From Thermocaproicibacter sp036260805 (GTDB taxonomy: Bacteria > Bacillota > Clostridia > Oscillospirales > Acutalibacteraceae): a DNA stretch of 64,000 bases. The notes beneath the pieces are model-generated. The model was not told the DNA's origin, did not search any database, and was given only the letters and a program-made list of their open reading frames with translations. Positions 1 through 8,032 of the stretch are shown here, in pieces. The stretch lies in assembly GCA_036260805.1 (NCBI GenBank), contig DATALZ010000084.1, positions 101,109 to 165,108 of the forward strand, given 5' to 3'. How positions within the stretch are numbered: the stretch's first letter is position 1; every line of letters begins with the position of its first letter. Position numbers and translations under genes: made by a program.

Positions 1-651
1 CATATGGAGTTTGTTCCCGATTGGAACCAGCAGCATATTCGCCATCATGGAGCCATAAAACGTAGTGACAAGGGCGGTTGACATACCCTGTGCCAATGCG
101 GTTGTTCCCTTGTCGGAGCTCATGTCCAGATTTGCCAGCATGTTGATAAGACCGATCAGCGTACCGATCATGCCAAAGGCAGGAGCAAAGGTGGATGATT
201 TTTCATAGAACCCCCACCCTGCCGCATGGCGGTCTTCCAGGTTGTTCAATTCGCTGTCGAGCATTTCCTTAACTTTTTCCGGGCTGATTGCGTCTACAAT
301 CAGGAGGATGCTTGACTTTAGAAACGGATCTTCCAGCTGATTCGCTTTTTCTTCCAGGGAAAGCAGGCCTCGTCTGCGTGCTTCCTTTGCCAAATCAACA
401 ATTATTGCAATGTATTTTTGAGGATCATATTTATTTTTCTGAAGTGTAATCTTCAGTTGAGCAGGTATCTTTTTAAAAAATGAAACGGGAAACGCGATCA
501 AGGTTGAACAGATTGTTCCGCCAAACGTGATTGCCATGCTTGGGTAATCGATGAAACCTTTTATTGCGGAAAGATCTGTAAAACTTGTCGTGATACCAAA
601 GTAGATAAGGAAAAGGCCTGCGATAAAACCGATCAGCCCCGTGAAATCCAT
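1..651 (-). CDS. motA: Flagellar motor stator protein MotA (3' part missing at window edge)
   Basis: The first 217 residues of a MotA/TolQ/ExbB-family proton-channel subunit are visible; the C-terminus lies beyond base 1. MotA and MotB form the stator that couples ion flow to rotor torque. The protein opens with MDFTGLIGF and a hydrophobic helix (about residues 5-22), then a second helix (about 35-52). A cytoplasmic loop follows, rich in charged residues (the EARRRGLLSLEE region is the segment that contacts FliG in this family). The third and fourth helices are near 150-170 and 180-205, including the conserved FGMIGTLIGLI stretch. The ATG at 651 follows flbD by 21 bp, in the usual Clostridia order flgE-flbD-motA. 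MotB should lie just outside the window. Confidence 0.93.
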   Translation of the reverse strand, partial: MDFTGLIGFIAGLFLIYFGITTSFTDLSAIKGFIDYPSMAITFGGTICSTLIAFPVSFFKKIPAQLKITLQKNKYDPQKYIAIIVDLAKEARRRGLLSLEEKANQLEDPFLKSSILLIVDAISPEKVKEMLDSELNNLEDRHAAGWGFYEKSSTFAPAFGMIGTLIGLINMLANLDMSSDKGTTALAQGMSTALVTTFYGSMMANMLLVPIGNKLHM

Positions 652-672
652 CAGTACACTTCCATTTGGATA

Positions 673-888
673 TTATTCTTTCGGCTGTGCTTTCGGCGAG
701 ATCAAATTCTTGAATATATGCCTCTGGTAGGCAATCACCTTGCGCATAATTTCAGCTCTGGTCTCACGAACGAGGTAATACTTGCCGGATGTAAGTGTAA
801 CTTTTGTTTCCGGGATATTTTCAATGATTTCGATCAGACTGCAGTTCAGTGAAAACGGCGTTCCGTTCAGCAGTGTCAGTTCAATCAT
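673..888 (-). CDS. flbD: FlbD/SwrD family flagellar protein
   Basis: A 71-residue protein of the FlbD family (SwrD in Bacillus), beginning MIELTLLNG and containing the family's hydrophobic N-terminal strands followed by the SGKYYLVRET segment. The family sits between hook genes and motA in Gram-positive fla operons; in Bacillus it is reported to raise motor torque. The sequence shows no membrane helix and no catalytic motif. A strong GAGGTAAA ribosome binding site precedes the ATG. The gene is in the same orientation as flgE and motA with short gaps, so it is almost certainly cotranscribed. Function is by family and position only. Confidence 0.9.
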   Translation of the reverse strand: MIELTLLNGTPFSLNCSLIEIIENIPETKVTLTSGKYYLVRETRAEIMRKVIAYQRHIFKNLISPKAQPKE

Positions 889-946
889 AATTTACCTCCT
901 CTCTCCCATTCCCTGCCCTGAATCAGAGCAGGGTTTCAGTATTGAA

Positions 947-1879
947 TTACTTCATATTTACAAGAGTCTGGTACATTTCGTCCGATACGGAGATGATTTT
1001 CGTGTTGGCCTGGTAGCCTCTTTCGTACATGATCATGTTGGAAAATTCCGAGGCAAGGTCTACATTGGATGCTTCCAGCGCGCCGGTAATCAGTTTGCCC
1101 GCTCCGGTTGGGGACGGAACGGAATATTGGGTTGTACCGGTATTTCCGGAAGCTGGCGCTGCATAGAAGCCGTTGCCCATCTGCTGCAAACCGGATGCAT
1201 TTGTAAAACTGGCCAAACCGATTTTTCCGATTGTAATCGTTTTGCCTGCCTGAGTTGCCGTAATGGTACCATCCGAAGCGATCGAAGTGTTGGACAGCGA
1301 TCCCAGACTCGGGTCATAATGAATTGCCACCGGAGGTGGAACTGTTGAACCGTCGGGAGCATTGTATGTACCATTTGTCGCAGCGGAAGGGGATAAAGTA
1401 ACTGTGGCCTGACCGGCTACCGTGTTTTGCTGGCCGCAGACGTAATTCCCGGTTCCGTCGGTCAAGTAGCCCTTGCTGTCGAAGGACAGTGCACCGATGC
1501 GCGTATATTTATAATTAGTAAAACTATCTTTTAAATAAGTACCAGATGTGTCTCTCGCACTGTTGCCTATAATCAGGTAACCTTCGCCGTCAATATAAAC
1601 ATCGCTGTTTATGCCAGTGGCGTTTTCACCGCCTTTTGTGGTGTTAAGAACCACGCCGGTCGCTGCCGCGCCATAGCCGATCTCAGATGGGTTCATACCG
1701 GCGCCGCTGGCGGTGCCGCCAGAGCCGGCCGTTACCTCTTGGTACATGGTGTCGCGGAAAGCTGTGCTGCCGCTCTTAAAAGAGGGGGTATCAACGTTGG
1801 AAATGTTATTGCCGATTACATCCATTGCCAGCTGATGTGCTCTCAGACCTGCAATTGCGGATGTCATACATCTCATCAT
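947..1879 (-). CDS. flgE: Flagellar hook protein FlgE (FlgE/FlgG family)
   Basis: A 310-residue rod/hook-family protein that is exported through the flagellar type III system and polymerises into the hook. The N-terminus carries the shared motif around residues 8-35 (AIAGLRAHQ, GNNISNVDTPSFK). The C-terminus ends in the matching coiled segment (ASNVDLASEF, ERGYQANTK). The middle, about residues 60-260, is Gly/Thr/Ser rich and hook specific. It is shorter than enterobacterial FlgE (about 400 residues) and could be labelled FlgG by sequence alone. The position directly after flgD and the TIGR02530 gene argues for the hook protein. The start MMRCMTS follows an AAGGAAG site. Confidence 0.88.
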   Translation of the reverse strand: MMRCMTSAIAGLRAHQLAMDVIGNNISNVDTPSFKSGSTAFRDTMYQEVTAGSGGTASGAGMNPSEIGYGAAATGVVLNTTKGGENATGINSDVYIDGEGYLIIGNSARDTSGTYLKDSFTNYKYTRIGALSFDSKGYLTDGTGNYVCGQQNTVAGQATVTLSPSAATNGTYNAPDGSTVPPPVAIHYDPSLGSLSNTSIASDGTITATQAGKTITIGKIGLASFTNASGLQQMGNGFYAAPASGNTGTTQYSVPSPTGAGKLITGALEASNVDLASEFSNMIMYERGYQANTKIISVSDEMYQTLVNMK

Positions 1880-1962
1880 AGGACTTCAAACTTCCTTTCC
1901 AATACTGGAACCGACGGGCTTCTCTGTCAGTCAAAGCCCGATAACCTCCTTGAAAGGTCCGG

Positions 1963-2373
1963 TTATAAAATTACGGCTCCGTCAATATTTGTGAAAATGT
2001 TCTCTTTCATTTCCCCGCCGTTCATGGTCGTAATAACGGTTCTGCTCGGAACATTGACAATAAAGGCAGTTCCTTCGTTGAGGATTAACGCTTCCTTTAC
2101 ACCCTTGCTCTGGGCCTTTTCCACTGCATCGTTCATTTTCGCCATCAGTTGAGGGGAAACTTCAATTTGCCTGGTATCCATGCGCTGAATCGCATGTTTG
2201 GAAAACGTTAGCTGAGAGTTGCTTTCCTCAATGCTTTTGCGCAGAAGCTGTGCAAATGTGCTTTCCGTTGAACCGGTTTTCTGCGCTGTCTGGCTTGAAT
2301 TGTGTGGTATTTGTGCGGCATACGCCGGGTCAATGAAAGCGGAATAGTTCTTTTTGAATTGAATATCTTCCAT
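1963..2373 (-). CDS. Flagellar operon protein, TIGR02530 family
   Basis: This belongs to the short flagellar-operon proteins found between flgD and flgE in Firmicutes. The C-terminal half carries the family pattern: FSKHAIQRM near residue 57, a run of polar helices (LMAKMNDAVEKAQ), then GTAFIVNVPSRTVITTM near 105-120. The upstream in-frame GTG at 2382 is less likely than the ATG at 2373 (136 residues), which has GGTGAT six bases before it. The family has no established biochemical function; a hook-length or hook-assembly role has been suggested from context. No signal peptide is visible, as expected for a flagellar export substrate or cytoplasmic factor. Confidence 0.85.
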   Translation of the reverse strand: MEDIQFKKNYSAFIDPAYAAQIPHNSSQTAQKTGSTESTFAQLLRKSIEESNSQLTFSKHAIQRMDTRQIEVSPQLMAKMNDAVEKAQSKGVKEALILNEGTAFIVNVPSRTVITTMNGGEMKENIFTNIDGAVIL

Positions 2374-2414
2374 ATGGATCACCGCTTTCCGGTTGCTGTT
2401 GTAAACTTTACTGG

Positions 2415-2894
2415 TTAAGTTGCTTTGTCGGTTGTGTTAGTTGGTGTATTATTTGAGAAACCAAGAACCTCCGTAATATCATTAACGCTATAATAGGTGT
2501 CTTCTTTTCCCTTGAGAATAACATAGCTCCCTTTGCTGTTATAGCAGGCTTTCTCTACGGTACCGGCGACCAGTTTTTTATTTCCGTCGCTATCCGGCAC
2601 TGCCAAAACGACCTGTTCACCGACAAGAGCACCTGCATATTGCTTGTTGTTTTCGGATGTCATGGTATTCAATGCACTGATTGCAGAAAAAAGGGCCATT
2701 TGCGTAACGTATTGGGTATTATCTGTAGGATTGCTGTCCATGCTCTGGTTCTGCATCTGAGCAGACATTATTTTCAGAAAGCCCTCCATATCCAGAGACT
2801 GTGATTTTTTTGTAGTGTCGGCGCTACCTGCTCCTGTGAGCCCGCTCAGCGGATCACTTCCGTTAGCAGCCCAAATGCCTGATGTATCTGCCAT
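2415..2894 (-). CDS. flgD: Flagellar hook capping protein FlgD
   Basis: A 159-residue FlgD, the cap that assists hook-subunit polymerisation and then leaves. The conserved N-terminal region is clear at about residues 33-75: LDMEGFLKIMSAQMQNQ followed by MDSNPTDNTQYVTQMALFS. The C-terminal part (about 85-150) is a short beta-rich domain (LVGEQVV, YYSVNDITEVLGF). An excellent AGGAGGTGC site precedes the ATG. It is shorter than the enterobacterial protein, as is common in Clostridia. It lies 26 bp downstream of fliK and 41 bp upstream of the TIGR02530 gene. Confidence 0.95.
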   Translation of the reverse strand: MADTSGIWAANGSDPLSGLTGAGSADTTKKSQSLDMEGFLKIMSAQMQNQSMDSNPTDNTQYVTQMALFSAISALNTMTSENNKQYAGALVGEQVVLAVPDSDGNKKLVAGTVEKACYNSKGSYVILKGKEDTYYSVNDITEVLGFSNNTPTNTTDKAT

Positions 2895-2920
2895 TTTTGC
2901 ACCTCCTGTTTTCAGTTTGG

Positions 2921-4237
2921 TTATGCGCTTGCCCCTGTCTGGCGGAGAAGGGAAAGAAAATCATCTGTGCTGATATTCGCGGTATTTCCAATCTGGTACC
3001 ATTCGGCAAGGTTCTTCTGCTTTTCCGCTTGCTGCTGCTGTTGTTGCTGCTGCTGAGCGTTCTGCTGCGCGGAATTTCCGTCCTGCCCATAATACTGAGA
3101 ATTTTGCTGCGGCTTCGTAATTTGAATGTTCTGGCCGGTTGTGGATTGAAGAATAGTCTTGATTTCGTCGGAGCTGGATGCGAGAAGGCTTTGTGTCCTT
3201 GGATTTGCAGCTGCAATTTCCACTGTGAGAATACCGTTTTCTGTAGAAAGCTTAACGGAAACTTTGCCGAGGGACTGTGGATAAAGGTCAATTTTCAATT
3301 CCTGCTTTCCGTTTTTAAGCCCTTCCGTTACGGCATTGGCGACCTGATGGGTTACAGGAGTTTTTACCTGTTTGGATACATCGGATACCTTAACCACCAC
3401 TTTGCCGTTGGAATACAAATCGGTGAGCTGTTTCGCGCCTGCGCCGGAATTATCCGAAGTCTGTTCCGATTTTTTGTCCTGTGCGTCGGAAACTTTGAGG
3501 CTTTCTTCCGTCTGAACCGCGCTGCCTTTTGCTGTTTCGGCGGTATTGGATGAAGTTTGGATGCTCTGCACTGTCTGCTGTTGCGCTGCATTCTGAGTCT
3601 TTTCAGAAGATGGATTCAGCTGCATCGCTGTTTGAAGCTGTGCGGCGTTCTGCTTGTTCAGATCTGTTCCATCCGCAGACTTCGTCTGTACAGGAACTTC
3701 ATTTACAGCGTTCGGCTGCGCCTGAACTTTCTCCGGCATGACGCTCTTCACTGCGGCGGTCTGAGCCTGTGCTGTTTGAGCCAGTGCTGTTTGAGCCGGC
3801 TGCTGAACCGGAACCGCTTGCTGAGCCTGAGCTGCTTGGACTGCCTGCAGGATTTGCTGCGGTGTGATATTCTGCTGTACCGGACTTGTCTGAGCGGAAA
3901 CATCCGTTACTGCCGGCAGAATTTCATTTGCCAAACTTGCATTCTGCGCTGCACTGTTTTGAATAACTGGTGTGTAATAAGCAGACGCGGCATCGGGCTG
4001 AACCAGAGACGCGGCGTCTTTAGCCGGGTCTTTCTCATCTTTCGCCTTGCCGGCATCGCCCTTTGTTTTGCCGCCGGCAGTGTCTGTCTTTCCATTATCG
4101 TTTGTCTGGTTCTGCTGTGTGACCGACTGCAGCATGGACTGAAAACTGTCTGCTTTCTGCGATTTTGATGCGTTTGAGCTCTGACCGGACTGGGCTGCGT
4201 TTTGAACCATTTGATTGGAACTTATCTGCTGTACCAT
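2921..4237 (-). CDS. fliK: Flagellar hook-length control protein FliK
   Basis: A 438-residue FliK. The N-terminal two thirds is low-complexity, rich in Gln, Ala, Ser and Thr, as expected for an extended molecular ruler. The C-terminal domain at about residues 290-365 holds the conserved hook-length domain (ELKIDLYPQSLGKVSVKLS, then VEIAAANPRTQSLL). A poly-Gln run of about nine residues lies near 395-405. The start is set at the ATG at 4237, which is preceded by AGAGGTGA at four bases; the ATG at 4255 has no such site. FliK is exported during hook growth and switches substrate specificity through FlhB. No FlhB gene is present in this window. Confidence 0.92.
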   Translation of the reverse strand: MVQQISSNQMVQNAAQSGQSSNASKSQKADSFQSMLQSVTQQNQTNDNGKTDTAGGKTKGDAGKAKDEKDPAKDAASLVQPDAASAYYTPVIQNSAAQNASLANEILPAVTDVSAQTSPVQQNITPQQILQAVQAAQAQQAVPVQQPAQTALAQTAQAQTAAVKSVMPEKVQAQPNAVNEVPVQTKSADGTDLNKQNAAQLQTAMQLNPSSEKTQNAAQQQTVQSIQTSSNTAETAKGSAVQTEESLKVSDAQDKKSEQTSDNSGAGAKQLTDLYSNGKVVVKVSDVSKQVKTPVTHQVANAVTEGLKNGKQELKIDLYPQSLGKVSVKLSTENGILTVEIAAANPRTQSLLASSSDEIKTILQSTTGQNIQITKPQQNSQYYGQDGNSAQQNAQQQQQQQQQAEKQKNLAEWYQIGNTANISTDDFLSLLRQTGASA

Positions 4238-4338
4238 GTTTTCACCTCTTTTCATAAATATTTCTATCTAAGTGAAAAGCGCTTTTACAATTCTATGCAT
4301 GAAAGTAAAAACGCGATAGATAGCGAAAGCACGGAACG

Positions 4339-4782
4339 TCAGCCTGCCTGAACATTCGCACGGCCGACGAATTCCTCAATAAAGGTCTCCTGGGCTTTTC
4401 TTTCCTGGGAAAGGTAAGCCTCAAGCTGCTTGTCTTTCAACCGCTCCAGCCCGGAAATATCGCTGTTCATCTGAACAATTTCCTTCTGTTTGGCTTCGAC
4501 GGCTTCCACAGCCTTTTGCTTTTCAGCCTGTAAATCAAGGATACGCCGATTCAAATCACTGAGATAACTTTTATATACAGCAATGTCGTGCGGTGCCATG
4601 ACATCCTGCATCTTAACAATCAATGAATGATTGGTGTTGTCAAATTCGCAGTTTCGCTCTTCAATCTGCTGTTCTATCTTATTCCGTTCCATCTGAAGCC
4701 GGGAAAGTTCATTTTTCAGGAGATCCAGTATCTGCTGTTTGTAACCCAGTACCTTTTCCAGAGAAAAAACAAATTTCTTCAT
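4339..4782 (-). CDS. fliJ: Flagellar export protein FliJ
   Basis: A 147-residue, almost wholly alpha-helical coiled-coil protein beginning MKKFVFSLEKVLGYKQQ, the FliJ opening. FliJ works with the FliI ATPase as the central stalk and a general chaperone escort of the flagellar type III export apparatus. Heptad-like charged and hydrophobic repeats run from about residue 10 to 135. Its start lies just after the fliI stop codon, a spacing consistent with translational coupling. An 80-bp gap with small palindromes separates it from fliK. Confidence 0.92.
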   Translation of the reverse strand: MKKFVFSLEKVLGYKQQILDLLKNELSRLQMERNKIEQQIEERNCEFDNTNHSLIVKMQDVMAPHDIAVYKSYLSDLNRRILDLQAEKQKAVEAVEAKQKEIVQMNSDISGLERLKDKQLEAYLSQERKAQETFIEEFVGRANVQAG

Positions 4783-4786
4783 CTCG

Positions 4787-6088
4787 TCAGATCTCTTTCA
4801 TTAATTTTTGAGTTTCCTCTACAGTAAATTTTTCGTCGACTTTCTGCATCAGGAACGAATTGATTTTATCAATCTTTCCGACCGCTTCATCGAGCCTTCG
4901 GTTCATTCCCGGTTTATAAGCTCCGATTGAAATCAGGTCGTAATTCTGGTAATAGGTGGAAAGCAAATCTCTTATTTTTGCAGCCAGAGCCTGATGCTCG
5001 GCCGGAGTAATGTCCGACATCAATCTGGATATGCTGGCGTTAATATCAATCGCCGGGTAATGGTTCTGCGTCGCCAGCTGTCTGGAAAGAACAATGTGGC
5101 CATCCAGAATTCCTCGTACGGTGTCGGAAATAGGTTCGTTGGTATCGTCGCCCTCAACAAGAACGGTATAGATTCCCGTGATGGAACCCGTTTGGAAGTT
5201 TCCGCTGCGTTCCAACAGCTTCGGCAGTTCCGCATATATGGAAGGAGTGTATCCCCTCGCGATAGGCGGTTCGCCTGTAGAAAGCCCTATTTCACGCTCG
5301 GCCATGGCGAAACGGGTAAGGGAATCCATCATCAGCAGAACGTCTTTGCCCTGGTCGCGGTAATATTCGGCAACCGCGGTCGCAACTTCGGGGCATTTTG
5401 CACGAAACATCGCCGGCTGGTCGGAAGTTGCGACCACCAGCACCGTTCTTGCCAGCCCTTCTTTTCCAAGATCCTTCTCGATGAATTCCTTGACTTCTCT
5501 GCCTCTTTCGCCGACGAGGGCAATTACGTTCACGTCAGACTGAACATTTTTCGCGATCATGCCCATCAGAGTGCTTTTTCCAACGCCGCTTCCGGCAAAG
5601 ATGCCCATTCTCTGCCCCTTGCCGATGGTAAGCATTCCGTCGATCGCCTTAATGCCGTAGCTTAACGGTTCGGTGATGCGGGGGCGTTCCAAAGGATTTG
5701 TATAGCCTGCGTCGATGTCGTAATACTGTGTGGGATGAAATGGTCCCAGACCGTCCATTGGGCGCCCCATGGCGTCTATGGTTCTTCCAACGAGGAAATC
5801 GCCGACCGGTACGCGGAGCTTATGTTCTGTATTCTCTACGATGCTGCCGAGGCCCACGCCTTTTACATCGCCGTAAGCCATCAGCAAAACGTTGCCGTCT
5901 TTAAACCCAACGACCTCGGCGGTAACGCAGTCGCTGCTGTCTTTGGCGCCGATTGTGCAAATTTCCCCAATTTTCGCTTCCAGACCGGCAGCTTCAATCA
6001 TCATTCCGGTGATGTTCTTTACTTTTCCTTTGTAGCAAAGCGGATCGATTCTTGACACGATCTCGCAGGCCGCCTGTAAATCCACCAT
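4787..6088 (-). CDS. fliI: Flagellum-specific ATPase FliI
   Basis: A 433-residue FliI, homologous to the F1 ATPase beta subunit, which energises unfolding and entry of export substrates. The Walker A loop GSGVGKST is at about residues 166-173, followed by the VALVGERGREVKEF segment and the Walker B region VLLMMDSLTRFAMAERE near 252-268. The ATP-synthase signature-like PSIYAELPKLLERSG follows. The start ATG has CGGAGAG nine bases upstream. It sits between fliH and fliJ in the standard export-gene order. Full length, no anomalies. Confidence 0.97.
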   Translation of the reverse strand: MVDLQAACEIVSRIDPLCYKGKVKNITGMMIEAAGLEAKIGEICTIGAKDSSDCVTAEVVGFKDGNVLLMAYGDVKGVGLGSIVENTEHKLRVPVGDFLVGRTIDAMGRPMDGLGPFHPTQYYDIDAGYTNPLERPRITEPLSYGIKAIDGMLTIGKGQRMGIFAGSGVGKSTLMGMIAKNVQSDVNVIALVGERGREVKEFIEKDLGKEGLARTVLVVATSDQPAMFRAKCPEVATAVAEYYRDQGKDVLLMMDSLTRFAMAEREIGLSTGEPPIARGYTPSIYAELPKLLERSGNFQTGSITGIYTVLVEGDDTNEPISDTVRGILDGHIVLSRQLATQNHYPAIDINASISRLMSDITPAEHQALAAKIRDLLSTYYQNYDLISIGAYKPGMNRRLDEAVGKIDKINSFLMQKVDEKFTVEETQKLMKEI

Positions 6089-6108
6089 AATGATTTCTCT
6101 CCGTAAAG

Positions 6109-7041
6109 CTAATTATTGGGCTGATTTTTCATTGCGTTTTCAATCGACGACTTGATCTTTTTTAACTGGCTGTCAATTCCGGCATCGATTACCTGGTCTG
6201 GGGTTTCGATCACACAGCCCCCGTCGTCCAGGCTTGGGGCAACGATTACCTTGACGCTGTCTGAAATATCTTTCAGGTCTTCCACAATGTTATTGTCGGC
6301 TTTTAAAAGGACGTTTGCCGTTTTATCGGATACATAAATGCGGATCCATTCCTGGTTGCGGTACTCTTCCATTGCGGAAAGGATGATGGAACGCATGGCT
6401 CTTTCGTCAATTTCAAGTTCCTTTTTCAGGATGGACTTTGCCATCGCGGTAGCCAAATTCTGGAGATCCGATTCAAAATCCTGCAGGATTTTTGTCTTGG
6501 ATTTTTCTACGGCCTCTATCATCAAGCTGAGCTCCTGAACATTTTTGCGGTTATCCGCGGCCGCTTTTTTCTTGCCTTCTTCAAAACCAGTCTGATAACC
6601 GGCGGACTTTCCTTCATTTCTGCCCTGATCCGAACCTTGGGCAAAACCTTCGCTGTAGCCCCGCCTTTTTGCTTCCGCAGTTTCTTCGGCGATTTTTACT
6701 CGTGCTTCCTGAACCTGCCTGCTGCTGTATTCCTGCGCCGAATCCACAATCTGTTTCGCCTTGGCAAAAGCTTTTTCAAGAACCTGCTTCGCCTGTGCTT
6801 CTGGGGGCGGAGGCGGGGGTGCTTTCGGCTTGGCCAGCTCCGCAGACTGGCCTTTTTTTCCTTGCGTATTTTTAACTTCATCTTTAGCTGCGTCTTCAGA
6901 GTGATTTTTAACAGCGGTTTTTGTTTCTTCTTGGGGGGATTTTATTTCGGCATTAAGGGGTAAATCTCGCTTTTTGATTACATAGTTTGATATAATCGGC
7001 GGATACTGATTTGCCTTAATGACCTTACTCAATAATCTCAT
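6109..7041 (-). CDS. fliH: Flagellar assembly protein FliH
   Basis: A 310-residue FliH, the regulator that anchors the FliI ATPase to the C-ring and export gate. The N-terminus is variable and charged. A hexa-proline stretch lies at about residues 75-81. The middle (about 85-165) is a helix with many Gly-x-x-x-Gly repeats (SEGFAQGSDQGRNEGKSAGYQTGFEEGK), characteristic of FliH. The C-terminal domain (about 180-300) binds FliI. The reading frame starts inside the 3' end of fliG with a 17-bp overlap, implying coupled translation. The start codon itself is moderately certain because its ribosome binding site is very close. Confidence 0.9.
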   Translation of the reverse strand: MRLLSKVIKANQYPPIISNYVIKKRDLPLNAEIKSPQEETKTAVKNHSEDAAKDEVKNTQGKKGQSAELAKPKAPPPPPPEAQAKQVLEKAFAKAKQIVDSAQEYSSRQVQEARVKIAEETAEAKRRGYSEGFAQGSDQGRNEGKSAGYQTGFEEGKKKAAADNRKNVQELSLMIEAVEKSKTKILQDFESDLQNLATAMAKSILKKELEIDERAMRSIILSAMEEYRNQEWIRIYVSDKTANVLLKADNNIVEDLKDISDSVKVIVAPSLDDGGCVIETPDQVIDAGIDSQLKKIKSSIENAMKNQPNN

Positions 7042-8032
7042 CCTTCCCGCCCTTTGAGATTACCAGTTCGCCTTCGCTTTCAAGACGCCGGATTACGCCG
7101 ACAATTCTCTGCTGGGCTTCTTCAACATCCTTAAGACGAACATTATGCGTATACTCGAGGTCGGATTTGACGGTATCTGCGGAACGGTTGGACATATTCT
7201 TGAAGATGATATCCGCAACTTCCTTGTTGGCACCCTTGAGGGCGTACACAAGGTCTTTGGAATCCACCTCGCGAAGGAAACGCTGTATGGACATATCGTC
7301 CAGAATTGTAATATCTTCGAAAACGAACATCTTCTTGCGGATTTCTTCGGAAAGCTCGGAATCCTTGCGATTCAATTCGTCGAAAATATTCTTCTCGGCC
7401 GTGCGGTCCATGTTGTTCATGACGTCTGCCGCATAGTCCACACCGCCGAATTGTGTAAAGTCAACGTCAAACAGATTGGAGAACTTATTTGCCAGATTGT
7501 TTTCCACAATTTTAATGACATCCGGCGAGGTGCGGTCCATCATGGCAATTCGCTGCACAACGTCCACCTGCTTGTCCGGCGGAAGCTCTGCAATCACCGT
7601 AGCCGCCTGGTCTGCCCTTGCATAGGAGAGAATCAGAGCAATGGTCTGGGGATGCTCGTTCTGAATCGTAGTGAGAAGGTTTTTATAATCAGCCTTGCGC
7701 AGAAACTCAAATGCCTTATTGCGCAGGGATTTGGTAACACGCTCCAGCAAAGATGTAGCTTCCTGCGCACCGTAGGCTTTTTCCAGAACATCGCGGGCAT
7801 ATTCCACGCCGCCGTCTGTTATAACCTTTTCGGTCAGACAAATCTGGTAGAAATCGTTAAGAATTTCATCCATATCCTCTGATGAGATGTGGGAAGTCCG
7901 GGCGACTTCGTAGGTGATTTGTTCCAGCTCATCTTCACGCAGGTATTTGTAGATTTTCGAAGCCGTATCGGTTCCAAGGGCAATAATCACGGCCGCAGCT
8001 TTCTGAGCACCCGTTATTTTCTGATCAGCCAT
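7025..8032 (-). CDS. fliG: Flagellar motor switch protein FliG
   Basis: A 335-residue FliG, the rotor protein that meets MotA and generates torque. Domain order is the usual N, middle and C modules: AQKAAAVIIALG at the start, the EHPQTIALILSY motif near residue 125, and the C-terminal torque helix region DDMSIQRFLREVDSKDL followed by KNMSNRSADTVKSDLEY. The start MADQKITG at 8032 is chosen over 8044 because GGAGATGA lies at proper distance; it overlaps the fliF stop by eight bases. It is upstream of fliH in the same transcription unit. Confidence 0.96.
   Translation of the reverse strand: MADQKITGAQKAAAVIIALGTDTASKIYKYLREDELEQITYEVARTSHISSEDMDEILNDFYQICLTEKVITDGGVEYARDVLEKAYGAQEATSLLERVTKSLRNKAFEFLRKADYKNLLTTIQNEHPQTIALILSYARADQAATVIAELPPDKQVDVVQRIAMMDRTSPDVIKIVENNLANKFSNLFDVDFTQFGGVDYAADVMNNMDRTAEKNIFDELNRKDSELSEEIRKKMFVFEDITILDDMSIQRFLREVDSKDLVYALKGANKEVADIIFKNMSNRSADTVKSDLEYTHNVRLKDVEEAQQRIVGVIRRLESEGELVISKGGKDEIIE

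Noticed and set aside
2882..4168. Plus-strand frames rich in Leu and Cys over fliK
   Set aside because: They are antisense shadows of the Gln/Ala-rich fliK codons.
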